Origin: an uncultured Acetatifactor sp.
GTDB taxonomy: Bacteria > Bacillota > Clostridia > Lachnospirales > Lachnospiraceae
Length of the DNA: 64,000 nucleotides
Reading direction: 5' to 3'
Assembly: GCA_934402315.1 (NCBI GenBank)
Contig: CAKRTS010000010.1
Location: 47,652-111,651, forward strand
Position numbers and translations under genes: made by a program
Notes under the pieces: generated by a model
Seen by the model: the letters and a program-made list of their open reading frames with translations, nothing else
Told to the model about the DNA's origin: nothing
Databases searched by the model: none
Shown: piece after piece, positions 25,184 through 34,820 of the stretch
Position numbering within the stretch: position 1 is the stretch's first letter
Layout of the letters: the number at the start of each line of letters is the position of its first letter

Positions 25184-26173
25184 TTAATTTACTATGGATG
25201 TCCTGATCTTGTCAAGGTTCACGACATTTCTGCTCTCTCCCCGCAGGAATGCCGCGATATTTTCATGAGCCTCCCAGACGCACCTTGTCCGCGCCTCCAC
25301 GCTCGCCCATGCAAGATGCGGCGTGATGATGAGCCGGTTGCTGTCCTTTAAGCCGGCAAGCGGATTTGACAGCTCCAAAGGCTCTGACTCCACCACATCA
25401 AGACCTGCTGCCGCGATCTCACCATCCACCAGCGCCTGATACAGCGCACGGTTATCCACCACTCTGCCTCTCGCCACATTCAGCAGAATTGCCGTCTTTT
25501 TCATCTTCTTCAATGCCGCCTCGTCGATCAGGTTCATCGTCAGCTCACTCAACGGACAATGCAGCGAAAGGAAATCGCTCTCCGCCAGCAGAGTATCGAA
25601 ATCCACCTGCCGGTATTCTGTGCAGGTACTCTTCCCTGTCACGGAATAGAAGATCACTTTACAGCCAAACGCCTCCGCAATTTTTGCGACACGCCTGCCA
25701 ATATTGCCCATGCCGACAATACCCCAGACCTTGCCTTCCAGCTCATAAAACGGAATGTCAAAGTTGGAAAACCTGTCCTGTACGCTGTATGCGCCGGACT
25801 TGACATAGTTGTCATAATGTGGCAGCTTCTCGCTCAGCGCCAGTGCCATCGCAAATGTGTGCTGGGCAACCATCGCCGTACAATAATCCCGCACATTTGC
25901 CACCCTGATCCCTCTGGAACTGCAATAAGCAAGATCACAGTTGTCAAAGCCCGTGGCAAATTCGCAGATCAGCTTTACCTTCGGTGCGTCCTTCAATGTC
26001 TCCTCATCAAGCGGCGCCTTGTTCGCAATAATGATGTCCGCTTCTTTTACGCGCTCCTTAACCTCTTCCCTTGTGACAGTATTTCCGTAGACAGTCACCT
26101 CGCCAAAATCACTGATGCAGTCAACCGATACATCACTGCCCACACTGTTGCGTTCCAGAATTACGATCTTCAT
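25184..26173 (-). CDS. NAD-dependent D-2-hydroxyacid dehydrogenase
   Basis: 329-residue enzyme reducing 2-keto acids, similar to glycerate / D-lactate dehydrogenases. NAD-binding GMGNIGRRVA near 155; catalytic Arg in NVARGR, Glu in the VVESEP region and His in ITPHLAW. Full length. AAGGAGG lies 13 nt upstream, somewhat far. Downstream of pgi on the same strand, separated by a hairpin. Confidence 0.9.
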   Translation of the reverse strand: MKIVILERNSVGSDVSVDCISDFGEVTVYGNTVTREEVKERVKEADIIIANKAPLDEETLKDAPKVKLICEFATGFDNCDLAYCSSRGIRVANVRDYCTAMVAQHTFAMALALSEKLPHYDNYVKSGAYSVQDRFSNFDIPFYELEGKVWGIVGMGNIGRRVAKIAEAFGCKVIFYSVTGKSTCTEYRQVDFDTLLAESDFLSLHCPLSELTMNLIDEAALKKMKKTAILLNVARGRVVDNRALYQALVDGEIAAAGLDVVESEPLELSNPLAGLKDSNRLIITPHLAWASVEARTRCVWEAHENIAAFLRGESRNVVNLDKIRTSIVN

Positions 26174-26202
26174 GTCGATCTCAATGCCTCCTTATCTGAA
26201 AT

Positions 26203-26233
26203 GAGCCTGCGAGAAATTCTCCCCGCAGGCTCA
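26203..26233 (-). terminator. Hairpin after pgi
   Basis: GAGCCTGCG pairs with CGCAGGCTC across an 11-nt loop, 20 bp past the pgi stop. The following T tract is weak, so termination may be partial and let transcription enter the dehydrogenase gene. Confidence 0.55.
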
Positions 26234-26252
26234 CTATGTTTCTTCTATGGAC

Positions 26253-27605
26253 TTACTGCAGTCTTGCAAGCAGCTCTGCTCTCTGCGCCTCATATCCGGG
26301 CTTTCCGAGCAGTGCGAACATATTCTTCTTGTAGCTCTCAACACCGGGCTGGTTGAAAGGATTTACGCCCAGCAGATAACCGCTGACACCGCAGGCAAAC
26401 TCGAAGAAATAGAACAGCTCTCCCAGATAGAACTCGCTCACCTCGGGAACCGTTACCATCAGGTTCGGCACATTGCCGTCCGTATGTGCAAGAATTGTTC
26501 CGTTCATGGCACTCTTATTGACAAAGTCAACGCTCTTGCCTGCCAGATAATTCAGACCGTCAAGGTCTACCGGCTCCTCATTGATGATAAGCTCCTCGCG
26601 GGAGGTCTCAATGTTGATAACCGTCTCAAACATAATTCTGGAGCCGTCCTGAATGAACTGACCCATGGAATGAAGGTCGGTCGTCAGATCCACGCTGGCA
26701 GGGAACAGACCCTTCTGATCCTTTCCTTCGCTCTCTCCAAACAGCTGCTTCCACCACTCGGATACATAGTGGACAGCGGGCTCATAGTTTGCCAGAATCT
26801 CTACGCTCTTGCCCTTGCGCAGCAGAATGTTTCTCAGTGCGGCATACTGGAGCGCATCGTTATTCTCAAAATCATTTTCCAGCGCAGCCTTGCGTCCTGC
26901 GGCAGCGCCCTCCATCAGCTTGTCAATATCCGCGCCGCTGACAGCGATCGGAAGAAGACCTACGGCTGTCAGAACGGAGAAACGTCCTCCGACATCATCG
27001 GGAACAACGAAGGTCTCATAGCCCTCTTCGTCGGAAAGATGCTTCAGGCTTCCCTTCGCCTTGTCGGTGGTGGCATAGATTCTCTTTGCCGCACCCTCTT
27101 TTCCATACTTCTTCTCCAGAATTTCCTTAAATACACGGAATGCGATCGCAGGCTCGGTCGTTGTGCCGGACTTGGAGATCATGTTGATGGAGAAATCTCT
27201 GTCTCCGACTACATCCATCAGATGCTTCAGGTATGTAGAGCTGATGGAATTACCGCAGAAATAGATCTCCGGTGTCTTTCTCTGTGCCTTGTCAAGAACG
27301 TTGTAAAAGCTGTGTCCGAGGAATTCGATTGCCGCCCTTGCGCCAAGATAGGAACCGCCGATACCAATCACCAGCAGCACCTCGGAATCGCTCTGGATCT
27401 TCTTAGCCGCTGCCTTGATCCTAGCAAACTCCTCCTTGTCATAATCTACCGGAAGGTCAATCCATCCCAGAAAGTCGTTTCCTGCTCCGGTCTTTGAAAC
27501 CAGAACCTCTTTGGCGTCAAGCGCCAACTTCTTCATATAGCCGATCTCTTCCCCGGAAACGAAGGAAGCGGTCTTTGAATAATCAAATGTAACCTGTCTG
27601 CTCAT
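26253..27605 (-). CDS. pgi: Glucose-6-phosphate isomerase
   Basis: 450-residue glycolytic enzyme interconverting glucose-6-phosphate and fructose-6-phosphate. Sugar-phosphate motifs are intact: [35 protein letters not shown], and the C-terminal [12 protein letters not shown]. Length fits the Firmicutes form. ATG 27605 has GAGGAG 6 nt upstream. Monocistronic or with the dehydrogenase downstream. Confidence 0.97.
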   Translation of the reverse strand: MSRQVTFDYSKTASFVSGEEIGYMKKLALDAKEVLVSKTGAGNDFLGWIDLPVDYDKEEFARIKAAAKKIQSDSEVLLVIGIGGSYLGARAAIEFLGHSFYNVLDKAQRKTPEIYFCGNSISSTYLKHLMDVVGDRDFSINMISKSGTTTEPAIAFRVFKEILEKKYGKEGAAKRIYATTDKAKGSLKHLSDEEGYETFVVPDDVGGRFSVLTAVGLLPIAVSGADIDKLMEGAAAGRKAALENDFENNDALQYAALRNILLRKGKSVEILANYEPAVHYVSEWWKQLFGESEGKDQKGLFPASVDLTTDLHSMGQFIQDGSRIMFETVINIETSREELIINEEPVDLDGLNYLAGKSVDFVNKSAMNGTILAHTDGNVPNLMVTVPEVSEFYLGELFYFFEFACGVSGYLLGVNPFNQPGVESYKKNMFALLGKPGYEAQRAELLARLQ

Positions 27606-27753
27606 AATCTGCTCCTCACTTCTGCATCTTTTTCTCTCATTGACAGTGCATACATGCATTCACTGTTCTCATTACTAAATTATCATAGTTGTACTGTAAA
27701 TTCAAGAAAAAATTAACATCCGCGCCGTTCAAAGCATATAAGTGTCTGCTGTT

Positions 27754-28524
27754 TCAGCCCGTCAGGAACTCCTTTAACAGCGTCTCCAGCTCCTCCTCGG
27801 TCACAGCGGCATCCCGCGCCGGCACATAATCGTCATCCTTCTGTAAAATTTCCGCTCTCTTCCCGCTCTGCGCCGCGTTTGGCATGAACTCCACCTGCTT
27901 CCGTCCCGCTCTGGCACGCCTCGTCCTCTCCGGCTCTTTGCCCTCGATCGCACCCGGACTTTCCTGAAATGCCGCGTCGCCGTAAAGCATCTCCATATCC
28001 CTTCTGGTAACCTTGATGCGCGGGGAGAGATGGTTCTCCAGATAATCCACCAGATTCACCTTGAGAACTCTCTTTTTCCCGCGGATGTCCGCGACGGTTG
28101 ACACGGAAAAATACAGATACAGTCCGAGCAGGCTGACAATATAAAAGGGAAGGATTGCCCCCAGCGTGTGTCCCGCCAGAATGCTTCTGCAGATGCCGAC
28201 CCCGGAGAATACCACCGACAGGAGCATCAGCTGTCCGGAAAGATGATAGAGCATCTCAAACGAGAACGGCCCCAGCGACAGCCGGTTCAGAAATTTATCC
28301 ACAAACACGGGCACGTTGGAAATGCCGTTATTCAGCTCGTAACAGTTGGAGAATTTTGTCTTGCACTGCTTGAGGAGCTTATTGTCCGTCGACGCCATAT
28401 TGTCCGCCTCCTTTATCATATGTGCATAAAGTATCCCGAGAAATAATTTCAGGAAAATTCCCAGAACCATACAGGAAAACATGCATATTGTCATTGCCGC
28501 CTGTTCCGTAAACACACGAATCAT
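27754..28524 (-). CDS. Membrane protein of unknown function
   Basis: 256 residues. Span at ~10-32, then a cytoplasmic or external helical part, two more spans (~92-112 and ~122-142), and a charged ~110-residue tail rich in Arg/Glu/Lys. GAGGTG precedes the start. I do not recognise a family. Confidence 0.7.
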   Translation of the reverse strand: MIRVFTEQAAMTICMFSCMVLGIFLKLFLGILYAHMIKEADNMASTDNKLLKQCKTKFSNCYELNNGISNVPVFVDKFLNRLSLGPFSFEMLYHLSGQLMLLSVVFSGVGICRSILAGHTLGAILPFYIVSLLGLYLYFSVSTVADIRGKKRVLKVNLVDYLENHLSPRIKVTRRDMEMLYGDAAFQESPGAIEGKEPERTRRARAGRKQVEFMPNAAQSGKRAEILQKDDDYVPARDAAVTEEELETLLKEFLTG

Positions 28525-28572
28525 TTCACACCTCTTCTATCTGCTCTCTTTTAGATTCCTGACGCAAAGAAA

Positions 28573-28598
28573 CCGAACCCGTCATTTCACGGATTCGG
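28573..28598. repeat. Inverted repeat in the divergent intergenic region
   Basis: CCGAACCCGT and ACGGATTCGG pair with one mismatch, followed by CTTTTGT on the + strand. Terminator-like, but it lies between divergent genes, so its role is unclear. Confidence 0.5.
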
Positions 28599-28730
28599 CT
28601 TTTGTACATGCTTATTATAAAATATGCTTGTCCCAATGAACAGGTTTTTCCATCGACAAATTCCCGGCGGCAACGACACATCCTTACATTTTTTCAATGA
28701 AAAATAAGCCCTTCCGCCCCCTGATAAGGA

Positions 28731-28759
28731 TTGAAAGAGACTTCTAAATCTGCTATACT
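28731..28759 (+). promoter_or_regulatory. Promoter of the TSCPD-MurG-like operon
   Basis: TTGAAA (28731-28736) and TATACT (28754-28759) with exactly 17 bp between them, 44 bp before the start codon. Confidence 0.75.
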
Positions 28760-28802
28760 TTATCAAAATACTACTGGTAGACCCAAAAAGGAGAGGATGA
28801 TT

Positions 28803-29039
28803 ATGAAATACAAGACACAGGGAACCTGTTCCCAGGAAATCGATGTAGAACTGAAGGACGGAGTTATCGATTCCGTTCAGTTTGTGGGGGGCTGCAACGG
28901 TAATCTGAAAGGAATCTGCGCGCTGGTAAAGGGCATGAAGCCGGAAGATGCCATCGCAAGATTAAAGGGTATCAAATGCGGTCTGAAATCCACCTCCTGT
29001 CCTGACCAGCTGGCAAGAGCACTGGAGACGATGCTATGA
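28803..29039 (+). CDS. TSCPD-domain protein (TIGR03905 type)
   Basis: 78 residues with FVGGCNGNLKGI and the TSCPDQLARAL end that names the family. The same domain occurs in some ribonucleotide reductases; the free-standing form has no assigned role. Three Cys may bind metal. ATG 28803 has AGGAGAGG upstream. Overlaps the next gene by 4 nt (ATGA). Confidence 0.88.
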   Translation: MKYKTQGTCSQEIDVELKDGVIDSVQFVGGCNGNLKGICALVKGMKPEDAIARLKGIKCGLKSTSCPDQLARALETML

Positions 29040-30103
29040 AAAAAATTGTGTTGACGGGCGGCGGAACCGCGGGACATGTCACGCCGAATCTCGCGCTGCT
29101 TCCTTCCCTGAAGGCCGCCGGATATGAAATTACTTATATGGGCTCCTACGACGGAATCGAGAAAAAGCTGATCAGCGATTTTGATATACCCTATGTAGGC
29201 ATCTCCACCGGAAAGTTCCGCCGGTATTTTGACCCGAAAAATTTCACGGATCCCTTCCGTGTCATCAAGGGCTTTTCCGAGGCGAAGAAATTCCTGAAAC
29301 AATACAAACCGGATGTTGTGTTCTCAAAGGGCGGTTTTGTCAGTGTGCCGGTTGTCCGTGCCGCTGCCGTTCTTGGCATTCCCTGTGTCATTCACGAATC
29401 GGACATGACGCCGGGACTTGCCAATAAGCTCTGCATTCCGGTCGCAAAAAAGGTCTGCTGTAATTTCCCCGAGACCTTAAAGCTTCTGCCGGAGGATAAG
29501 GCTGTTCTCACCGGTTCCCCGATCCGCGCGGAGCTCTCACAGGGAAATAAGCTCGCGGGTCTTGATATGTGCGGCTTTTCCGCAAATAAGCCCGTTATCA
29601 TGGTAATCGGCGGAAGCCTTGGCGCCGCTAATGTCAATAAGGCTGTCAGAGAGGCGCTTCCGAAGCTCTTAAAGGATTTTCAGGTCGTGCATCTCTGCGG
29701 AAAAGACAAGGTGGATAACCTGCTGTTAAACACACCCGGCTATAAGCAGTTTGAGTATATCAAGGCGGAGCTGAAGGATCTTTTTGCCATGGCCGACATC
29801 GTTATCTCCAGAGCCGGCGCAAATGCAATCTGTGAGCTTCTTGCGCTGAAAAAACCGAATATCCTGATCCCGCTCCCTGCTGCCAGCAGCCGCGGAGACC
29901 AGCTTCTCAACGCGAAATCCTTTGAGGCACAGGGCTTTTCCATTGTCATCAACGAGGATGACCTGACTACGGATCTTCTGGTTGACAGGGTATTTGAGCT
30001 TTACTGCAACCGGCAGAATTATCACGACGCAATGAGCCGCAGCGGTCAGATGGATTCCATCCGCACGATCATGAAGCTGCTTGAGGAAGTTCAGGAAAAT
30101 TAA
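29036..30103 (+). CDS. murG: MurG-like UDP-N-acetylglucosamine transferase
   Basis: 355 residues, a GT28 enzyme that adds GlcNAc to lipid I to make lipid II at the inner membrane face. GGGTAGHVTPN, IHESDMTPGLANK, GGSLGA and SRAGANAICELLA are intact, as is the donor loop AASSRGDQLLNA. It is coupled to a TSCPD gene, not in a division/cell-wall cluster, so it may be a second, special-purpose copy; this cannot be checked here. Confidence 0.92.
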   Translation: MKKIVLTGGGTAGHVTPNLALLPSLKAAGYEITYMGSYDGIEKKLISDFDIPYVGISTGKFRRYFDPKNFTDPFRVIKGFSEAKKFLKQYKPDVVFSKGGFVSVPVVRAAAVLGIPCVIHESDMTPGLANKLCIPVAKKVCCNFPETLKLLPEDKAVLTGSPIRAELSQGNKLAGLDMCGFSANKPVIMVIGGSLGAANVNKAVREALPKLLKDFQVVHLCGKDKVDNLLLNTPGYKQFEYIKAELKDLFAMADIVISRAGANAICELLALKKPNILIPLPAASSRGDQLLNAKSFEAQGFSIVINEDDLTTDLLVDRVFELYCNRQNYHDAMSRSGQMDSIRTIMKLLEEVQEN

Positions 30104-30114
30104 ATCCCATCATA

Positions 30115-30158
30115 AAACCCGCCAAAGTCGGCTCTGACTCTGGCGGGTTTCCTTTTGT
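30115..30158 (+). terminator. Terminator after the MurG-like gene
   Basis: AAACCCGCCAAAGTC pairs with GACTCTGGCGGGTTT (one mismatch), followed by CCTTTTGTCTTT. It may also serve the convergent UPF0340 gene. Confidence 0.9.
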
Positions 30159-30167
30159 CTTTCCCAG

Positions 30168-30728
30168 TTACATTTTCTCTTCGTCGTACACAGCCCTTGC
30201 GCCGCCGATGAACTTCGGTCTCGTTCTGGCACATACCACATGCCCGTCGCCGATCTGCTTTGTGCGGATTCTCACCGGCACCGCCACATCCTTAAGATGC
30301 ATACCGATCAGCGTATCTCCAATGTCCATACCCACATGGGCTTTGATATGCTCCACAGCCACAGGATGCTCGAATGCCTTGTACGCCGCCGTGGCGAAGG
30401 AGCCTCCCGCCTTCGGCTGGGGAACAACATTGACGATCTCATAGCCATAGCGCTCAGCCGCTTCCCTCTCGAGAATGATCGCCCGGTTCAGATGCTCACA
30501 GCACTGCGCCGCGAGATAGATTCCCGCTTCCTGCGTCGCCTGATAGATCCCGCCAAAGACCACCTCCGCCAGCTCCGGGCTGGAAAAGGTTCCGATTCCC
30601 GCACCGCCGACCTCACTGGTGGAGCAGCCCACTACAAGAATCTGATCCGCCTCCGGCTCTGCGATCTCAAGCAGCTCCTTCGCCGCCCTGTATGCCTCTT
30701 CACCGATTAAAGTCATGTCCTCCGTCAT
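30168..30728 (-). CDS. UPF0340 / TIGR01440 family protein
   Basis: 186-residue cytoplasmic protein of the YwlG-like family, function unknown. Conserved VVGCSTSEVGG near the N-terminus, AAQCCEHLNRA mid-protein and HVGMDIGDTLIGMHL near the C-terminus. Full length. AGGAGG is 11 nt before ATG 30728. Follows the deacetylase after 17 nt and is probably co-transcribed. Confidence 0.9.
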   Translation of the reverse strand: MTEDMTLIGEEAYRAAKELLEIAEPEADQILVVGCSTSEVGGAGIGTFSSPELAEVVFGGIYQATQEAGIYLAAQCCEHLNRAIILEREAAERYGYEIVNVVPQPKAGGSFATAAYKAFEHPVAVEHIKAHVGMDIGDTLIGMHLKDVAVPVRIRTKQIGDGHVVCARTRPKFIGGARAVYDEEKM

Positions 30729-30745
30729 CTGCGTTCCGCCTCCTG

Positions 30746-31555
30746 TCAGTGTTCCCCGATATACTTCGTCTCACCGGGCTTGATCTCAAGCAGCTCCTTT
30801 TCGGTCTTCACCCAGACGCTGACCGCGGCAGGATTATGCATTGTCAGCCCGTCCGCCGAAAATTCCTGCTGCCTTGTCGCGGTGATATAGGTGTAGATCT
30901 CCATGTTTGTCGCGTACCAGATGTCTTCCTTTCCAGCCATCTTGTCCGTAAATGCCTCTATAACGCTCCAGTCCCCGGAACGGCCGAACTCAAAGCTGTG
31001 CCCCCAGACGTACATCAGCGGCAGCTCGTAGTAGGATGCCACATCCAGAAAACTGTCTCCCAGCGCAAGCAGCCTGTCGTCATGATGACAGGTCGGATGC
31101 CACTGCATGAAATCCGCTGGCGCAAAGAAATTGTGGGTGCCGTTGACGGTTCTGGAATACTTGATGCCAGCCGTCTTCGCAACATCAATCACATCCTGAT
31201 TATAGTTTCCAAAAGCGTAGGACATTCCTTGCACAAGTCCGCCAGTCAGCTTCTCGAGCGCTTTTCGGTCATCCTGAAGCTCAAGGAGCAGCTGCTGTCT
31301 TGTCAGGCTCGTCGGGTTGCGGTGCTGTACCCCGTGACAGGCGATCTCATGTCCGTCATAAACGGTTTTCAGCTCTTCCATACCGACAAATGTCTCATTT
31401 CCGGTGTGAGGATCAAGCGATCCCGAATTCAAATGGAATGTCGCCTTCATGCCATGACTTCTGAACAGCTCTGCCAGTCTGCGGTCGTAGACCTGACCGT
31501 CATCATAGCTGAAGGTCAATGCTTTTCTTAGTCCCTTTGGATAAACAAACCTCAT
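30746..31555 (-). CDS. Polysaccharide deacetylase family protein
   Basis: 269 residues, CE4 NodB-like fold without signal peptide. First motif FSYDDG carries the metal/catalytic Asp pair; second motif EIACHGVQH carries the two metal His. YAFGNYN and VWGHSFEF fit later motifs. Acts on an acetylated sugar or related amide; substrate unknown. GGGAGGG lies about 9 nt before the start. Confidence 0.85.
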   Translation of the reverse strand: MRFVYPKGLRKALTFSYDDGQVYDRRLAELFRSHGMKATFHLNSGSLDPHTGNETFVGMEELKTVYDGHEIACHGVQHRNPTSLTRQQLLLELQDDRKALEKLTGGLVQGMSYAFGNYNQDVIDVAKTAGIKYSRTVNGTHNFFAPADFMQWHPTCHHDDRLLALGDSFLDVASYYELPLMYVWGHSFEFGRSGDWSVIEAFTDKMAGKEDIWYATNMEIYTYITATRQQEFSADGLTMHNPAAVSVWVKTEKELLEIKPGETKYIGEH

Positions 31556-31668
31556 GATAATAACCCTCCCAAACTTATTGTTAAAATACCTCTTTCATAG
31601 TATCACAACCTCAAAAAAATAGGAATATAGTAAATACAAACCGGAGTATAATCTAATGGGAGAATATT

Positions 31669-32262
31669 ATGTCTTTCCTCTCTTCCCTTCTGTTTGGAAT
31701 ATCCGCAAGCCTCGATGCCCTGCTGGTCGGCATAGGCTACGGTCTGCGCCGTGTCCGCATCCGGGCATGGCAGAATCTGTTTATCAGCTTCATCGCCTTG
31801 CTCGGCACCTGCATTTCCGCCTGTATCGGGAGCAGCTTATTGCCTCTGCTGCCGCCCTTCCTCGGGAGCTGTATCGGAAGTCTGATCCTGATACTTCTCG
31901 GTGTCTATTATGTAACGAAATGGATTTTTACCCTCGTGAAAAACCGGAAATTATCCTGTAAAGAAAAAGGGGAGCTGATCGAGATGTCAGCCGGTCAGCC
32001 GCTTCCCCAGCTGTCTGCATGGGAAACCCTGATCTTAAGTATGACCCTCTCGGCAAACAATATCGGTATCGGTCTAAGCGCCAGCATGGCAGGACTGCCG
32101 CTGCTGCCATCTGCAATCGCAACCTTTGTCTGCTCCCTCATTTTTTTATTGGCGGGAAACCGGCTTGGACGCAGCCATTTTCTGCAGATTCTCGGCTGTG
32201 CTGCCGACCCTCTCTCCGGGCTTTTGCTGATCGGACTTGGCATCCTCCAGCTCGCTTTCTGA
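31669..32262 (+). CDS. ytaF: YtaF-type sporulation membrane protein (MntP-like)
   Basis: 197 residues with six membrane spans in two repeats, each with a conserved polar turn (ISASLDALLVG; LSANNIGIGLSASMAG). The family is related to MntP manganese exporters and is called YtaF in sporulating Firmicutes. GGGAGA precedes ATG 31669. It is 55 bp upstream of a germination-type gene on the same strand. Confidence 0.85.
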   Translation: MSFLSSLLFGISASLDALLVGIGYGLRRVRIRAWQNLFISFIALLGTCISACIGSSLLPLLPPFLGSCIGSLILILLGVYYVTKWIFTLVKNRKLSCKEKGELIEMSAGQPLPQLSAWETLILSMTLSANNIGIGLSASMAGLPLLPSAIATFVCSLIFLLAGNRLGRSHFLQILGCAADPLSGLLLIGLGILQLAF

Positions 32263-32317
32263 ATAAACTTTCTCTTTCAGGGAAAGGTAAGGAAAAAGAA
32301 TCGAAAGCGAGAAACTT

Positions 32318-33766
32318 ATGCGTCTGTCAGATGAACTTGAAAAGAACGTAGAACAACTAAAAGAACTGCTGCCGATCGACAGCAGTTTTGATTTTATTGC
32401 AAGACCTCTCCTTTTGGGAAAAACAAAAGCCTTCTTTCTCGGCGTAAACGGACTGTGCAAGACGGATATTTTACAGCAGATTTTTTCCGATCTGCAGGAT
32501 CCGCTGTTTGTCCAAGATCCTGTCATTGAAAATATCCGGCAGTATGTGTCCTCCAAGATCGGCTATGCACAGGTAAGCCTGACCGACGCATGGGAGAGCA
32601 TTATCAAAAACGTGCTCAGCGGCCCGTCGGTGCTGCTGATCGACGGCTTCGCCCAGGCTGTCATCATCGATGTGAGAACCTACCCCGCCCGCGGAATCTC
32701 CGAGCCGGATCTGGAGCGTGTCACCAGAGGCTCGCGCGACGGCTTTGTGGAGACCCTGTTGTTCAACGCGAACCTGATCCGGCGCCGCATCCGCTCACCG
32801 AAGCTCTGTTTTTCCATGCACTGCGTCGGCTCAGAGAGCAAGACCGACGTGGCGGTCGCCTATCTGGAAGGAAGTGTCAACAAGGCACTTCTGGCGAAGC
32901 TCTCGCAGACGCTCGACCAGCTCAAGGTGTCCTCCCTGACTATGGGAACAAAGAGTCTGGAGGAGCTGCTCCTGCCAAAGCACTGGTGGAATCCGCTTCC
33001 CTCCTTCCAGATTACAGAACGTCCTGACGTGGCTTGCAGCTACCTCGCGGAAGGGCATATCCTTGTACTGGTAGACAATTCCCCGTCCGTGCTGATCCTG
33101 CCCTGTACGATCTTCCAGTTTACCCAAAGCCCGGAGGATTATTACCACAGCCCCTCCGTCGGCACCTACTTCCGGCTGGTACGGTTTCTGTGCATTCCCG
33201 TCAGCCTGCTTCTAATGCCGTTTTTTCTTCTGCTGACAGCGTATTTCCCGGACTTTTCCGCCCGCTGGGGGCTGCTTACAGACACCGGTCTCGGGCCCGT
33301 GAGGCTGTTCTTTTATGTGTTGACTGTGGAATTTATGCTCGACTTATTCAAATATTCCTCGGCGTTGAGCTCCGGCAGATTTTCCGGCTCTCTCTCTATG
33401 ATCGGAGGACTGATTATAGGTGATATTGCCGTCAGCCTGAACTGGGCATCCGTGGAAGTCCTGTTCTACGGTGCCGTGACACTGCTGGCGTCCCTGTCCA
33501 TCTCCGGCACAGAGTTCAGCGATGCCCTGCGCCTTTACCGCATCCTGCTGATCGCGGCGACCGGCTTCTGGGGGCTGCCCGGCTTTCTGGTCTGTCTTGC
33601 GCTCATCCTGCTGTCCATGGCGACGACTCCGACCTTCGGTGGCTTCAGTTACTTCTGGCCGCTGTTCCCCTTCAACCAGAGCGCATTAAAAAAGCTGCTC
33701 TTCCGCAGCCCGACCCCGAAAGCCCAGCCGGAAACCATATGGGATCGCGGCGGGCTGCACAGGTAA
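32318..33766 (+). CDS. GerA / SpoVAF family spore protein
   Basis: 482 residues. A soluble N-terminal half (~1-270) with GERA-family motifs (VLLIDGFAQAVIIDVR; RGISEPDLERVTRGSRDGFVE; RRRIRSPKL) is followed by about five membrane spans. In sporulating Firmicutes this family forms germinant receptor A subunits or SpoVAF in the dipicolinate channel complex. Alone, without B/C subunits, a SpoVAF-like role is likelier. Good evidence that the host forms spores. Confidence 0.9.
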   Translation: MRLSDELEKNVEQLKELLPIDSSFDFIARPLLLGKTKAFFLGVNGLCKTDILQQIFSDLQDPLFVQDPVIENIRQYVSSKIGYAQVSLTDAWESIIKNVLSGPSVLLIDGFAQAVIIDVRTYPARGISEPDLERVTRGSRDGFVETLLFNANLIRRRIRSPKLCFSMHCVGSESKTDVAVAYLEGSVNKALLAKLSQTLDQLKVSSLTMGTKSLEELLLPKHWWNPLPSFQITERPDVACSYLAEGHILVLVDNSPSVLILPCTIFQFTQSPEDYYHSPSVGTYFRLVRFLCIPVSLLLMPFFLLLTAYFPDFSARWGLLTDTGLGPVRLFFYVLTVEFMLDLFKYSSALSSGRFSGSLSMIGGLIIGDIAVSLNWASVEVLFYGAVTLLASLSISGTEFSDALRLYRILLIAATGFWGLPGFLVCLALILLSMATTPTFGGFSYFWPLFPFNQSALKKLLFRSPTPKAQPETIWDRGGLHR

Positions 33767-33799
33767 TATATGATATTTTCTATTTTTGCGCACAAAAAG

Positions 33800-33872
33800 A
33801 GCGATAGACGGGACTCGAACCCGCGATTTCCACCTTGGCAAGGTGGCGCTCTACCAACTGAGCCACTATCGC
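33800..33872 (-). tRNA. tRNA-Gly (GCC)
   Basis: 73 nt. Acceptor GCGATAG/CTATCGC with U discriminator, D-loop with AGTTGGTAGA, anticodon stem CCACC/GGTGG with loop holding GCC, T-arm GGGTTCGAGTCCC. Confidence 0.97.
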
Positions 33873-33995
33873 ATAATGCGTATGCCTGAGCATACAACAG
33901 GTCTGAACCTGTTTGAAGGTATGAAATTAATTGTTCCCGACCTCAGCGCAATCTCTTCGGCCGCAACAGGAATCCTGTATATCAGACTTCCTGTA

Positions 33996-34066
33996 AGCAG
34001 GTGATGGGAATCGAACCCACGTATCCAGCTTGGAAGGCTGGTGTTCTACCATTGAACTACACCTGC
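33996..34066 (-). tRNA. tRNA-Gly (TCC)
   Basis: 71 nt. Acceptor GCAGGTG/CACCTGC with U discriminator, anticodon stem CCAGC/GCTGG with loop holding TCC, T-arm GGGTTCGATTCCC. Confidence 0.97.
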
Positions 34067-34108
34067 ATATATTAACGCACTTGACTGATAAACAGCCTTG
34101 TGCGGAAA

Positions 34109-34181
<73 letters not shown>

Positions 34182-34189
34182 CTGTAACG

Positions 34190-34613
34190 TACATCCTTGC
34201 GTCACAACATTGATGATTATACATGGTGTGGAACCAAAAGTCAATACCTATGAAGAAATTATTTTCATCAAACACACAATTTTCAAAAGTGACATTCTGG
34301 TTCTCCTCACCATCGACATCGTTCATAAAAATCCAATACTGATTCTCTGTAAATTTGCAGTTTGCAAATACTGCATCATATGTCTGGGAAAGCGTAACAA
34401 GTCTGTAGGAGCATTCATAGATGTCCGTATCTGTCACGGCAAGTCCCCAAACGTTATGGCTCTCCACTCCATATGTATCGCTTCCGGTGCAATAACCCGG
34501 TTCCACCTCATGACCGCAGATGATTCCGCGCAAAACAACATTGTCACACTCTTCAAAGGCAAGAACCGGATAGGAATCCCAGTCATAGGTTCCGGACTTA
34601 CGTTAGCTTTGCT
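34190..34613 (-). pseudogene. Fragment of a right-handed beta-helix protein
   Basis: About 135 residues in one frame with beta-helix rungs (NVVLRGIICG, NVWGLAVTDTDIYEC, AVFANCKFTEN, NVTFENCVFDEN). A stop codon lies just upstream of KSGTYDWDSYPVLAFEE, and the 3' end runs into tRNA-Phe without a natural stop. Another open patch in the same decayed style lies at ~34690-34790. It is probably a remnant of a larger secreted or cytoplasmic protein. Confidence 0.6.
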
Positions 34614-34820
34614 ATGCCATAAATTCTCAATCTTTTCAATTTACAGAAACTAACTGCTTCAATTTCTGTTTTTAATTTTCCAATAATCACTCTGAATCTA
34701 CAATTTTTCCTGATATTCTTTGTCATGGAGTTTTACCAGATCATAATGTCCATCCTGATATTTTAAGCCGCTCAGAATATCAGCAGGTATTCAATTAATA
34801 TAACCTTCCTCTTTCAGGTT

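Noticed and set aside
26247..27497. 416-codon + strand frame opposite pgi
   Set aside because: pgi is unmistakable on the other strand.
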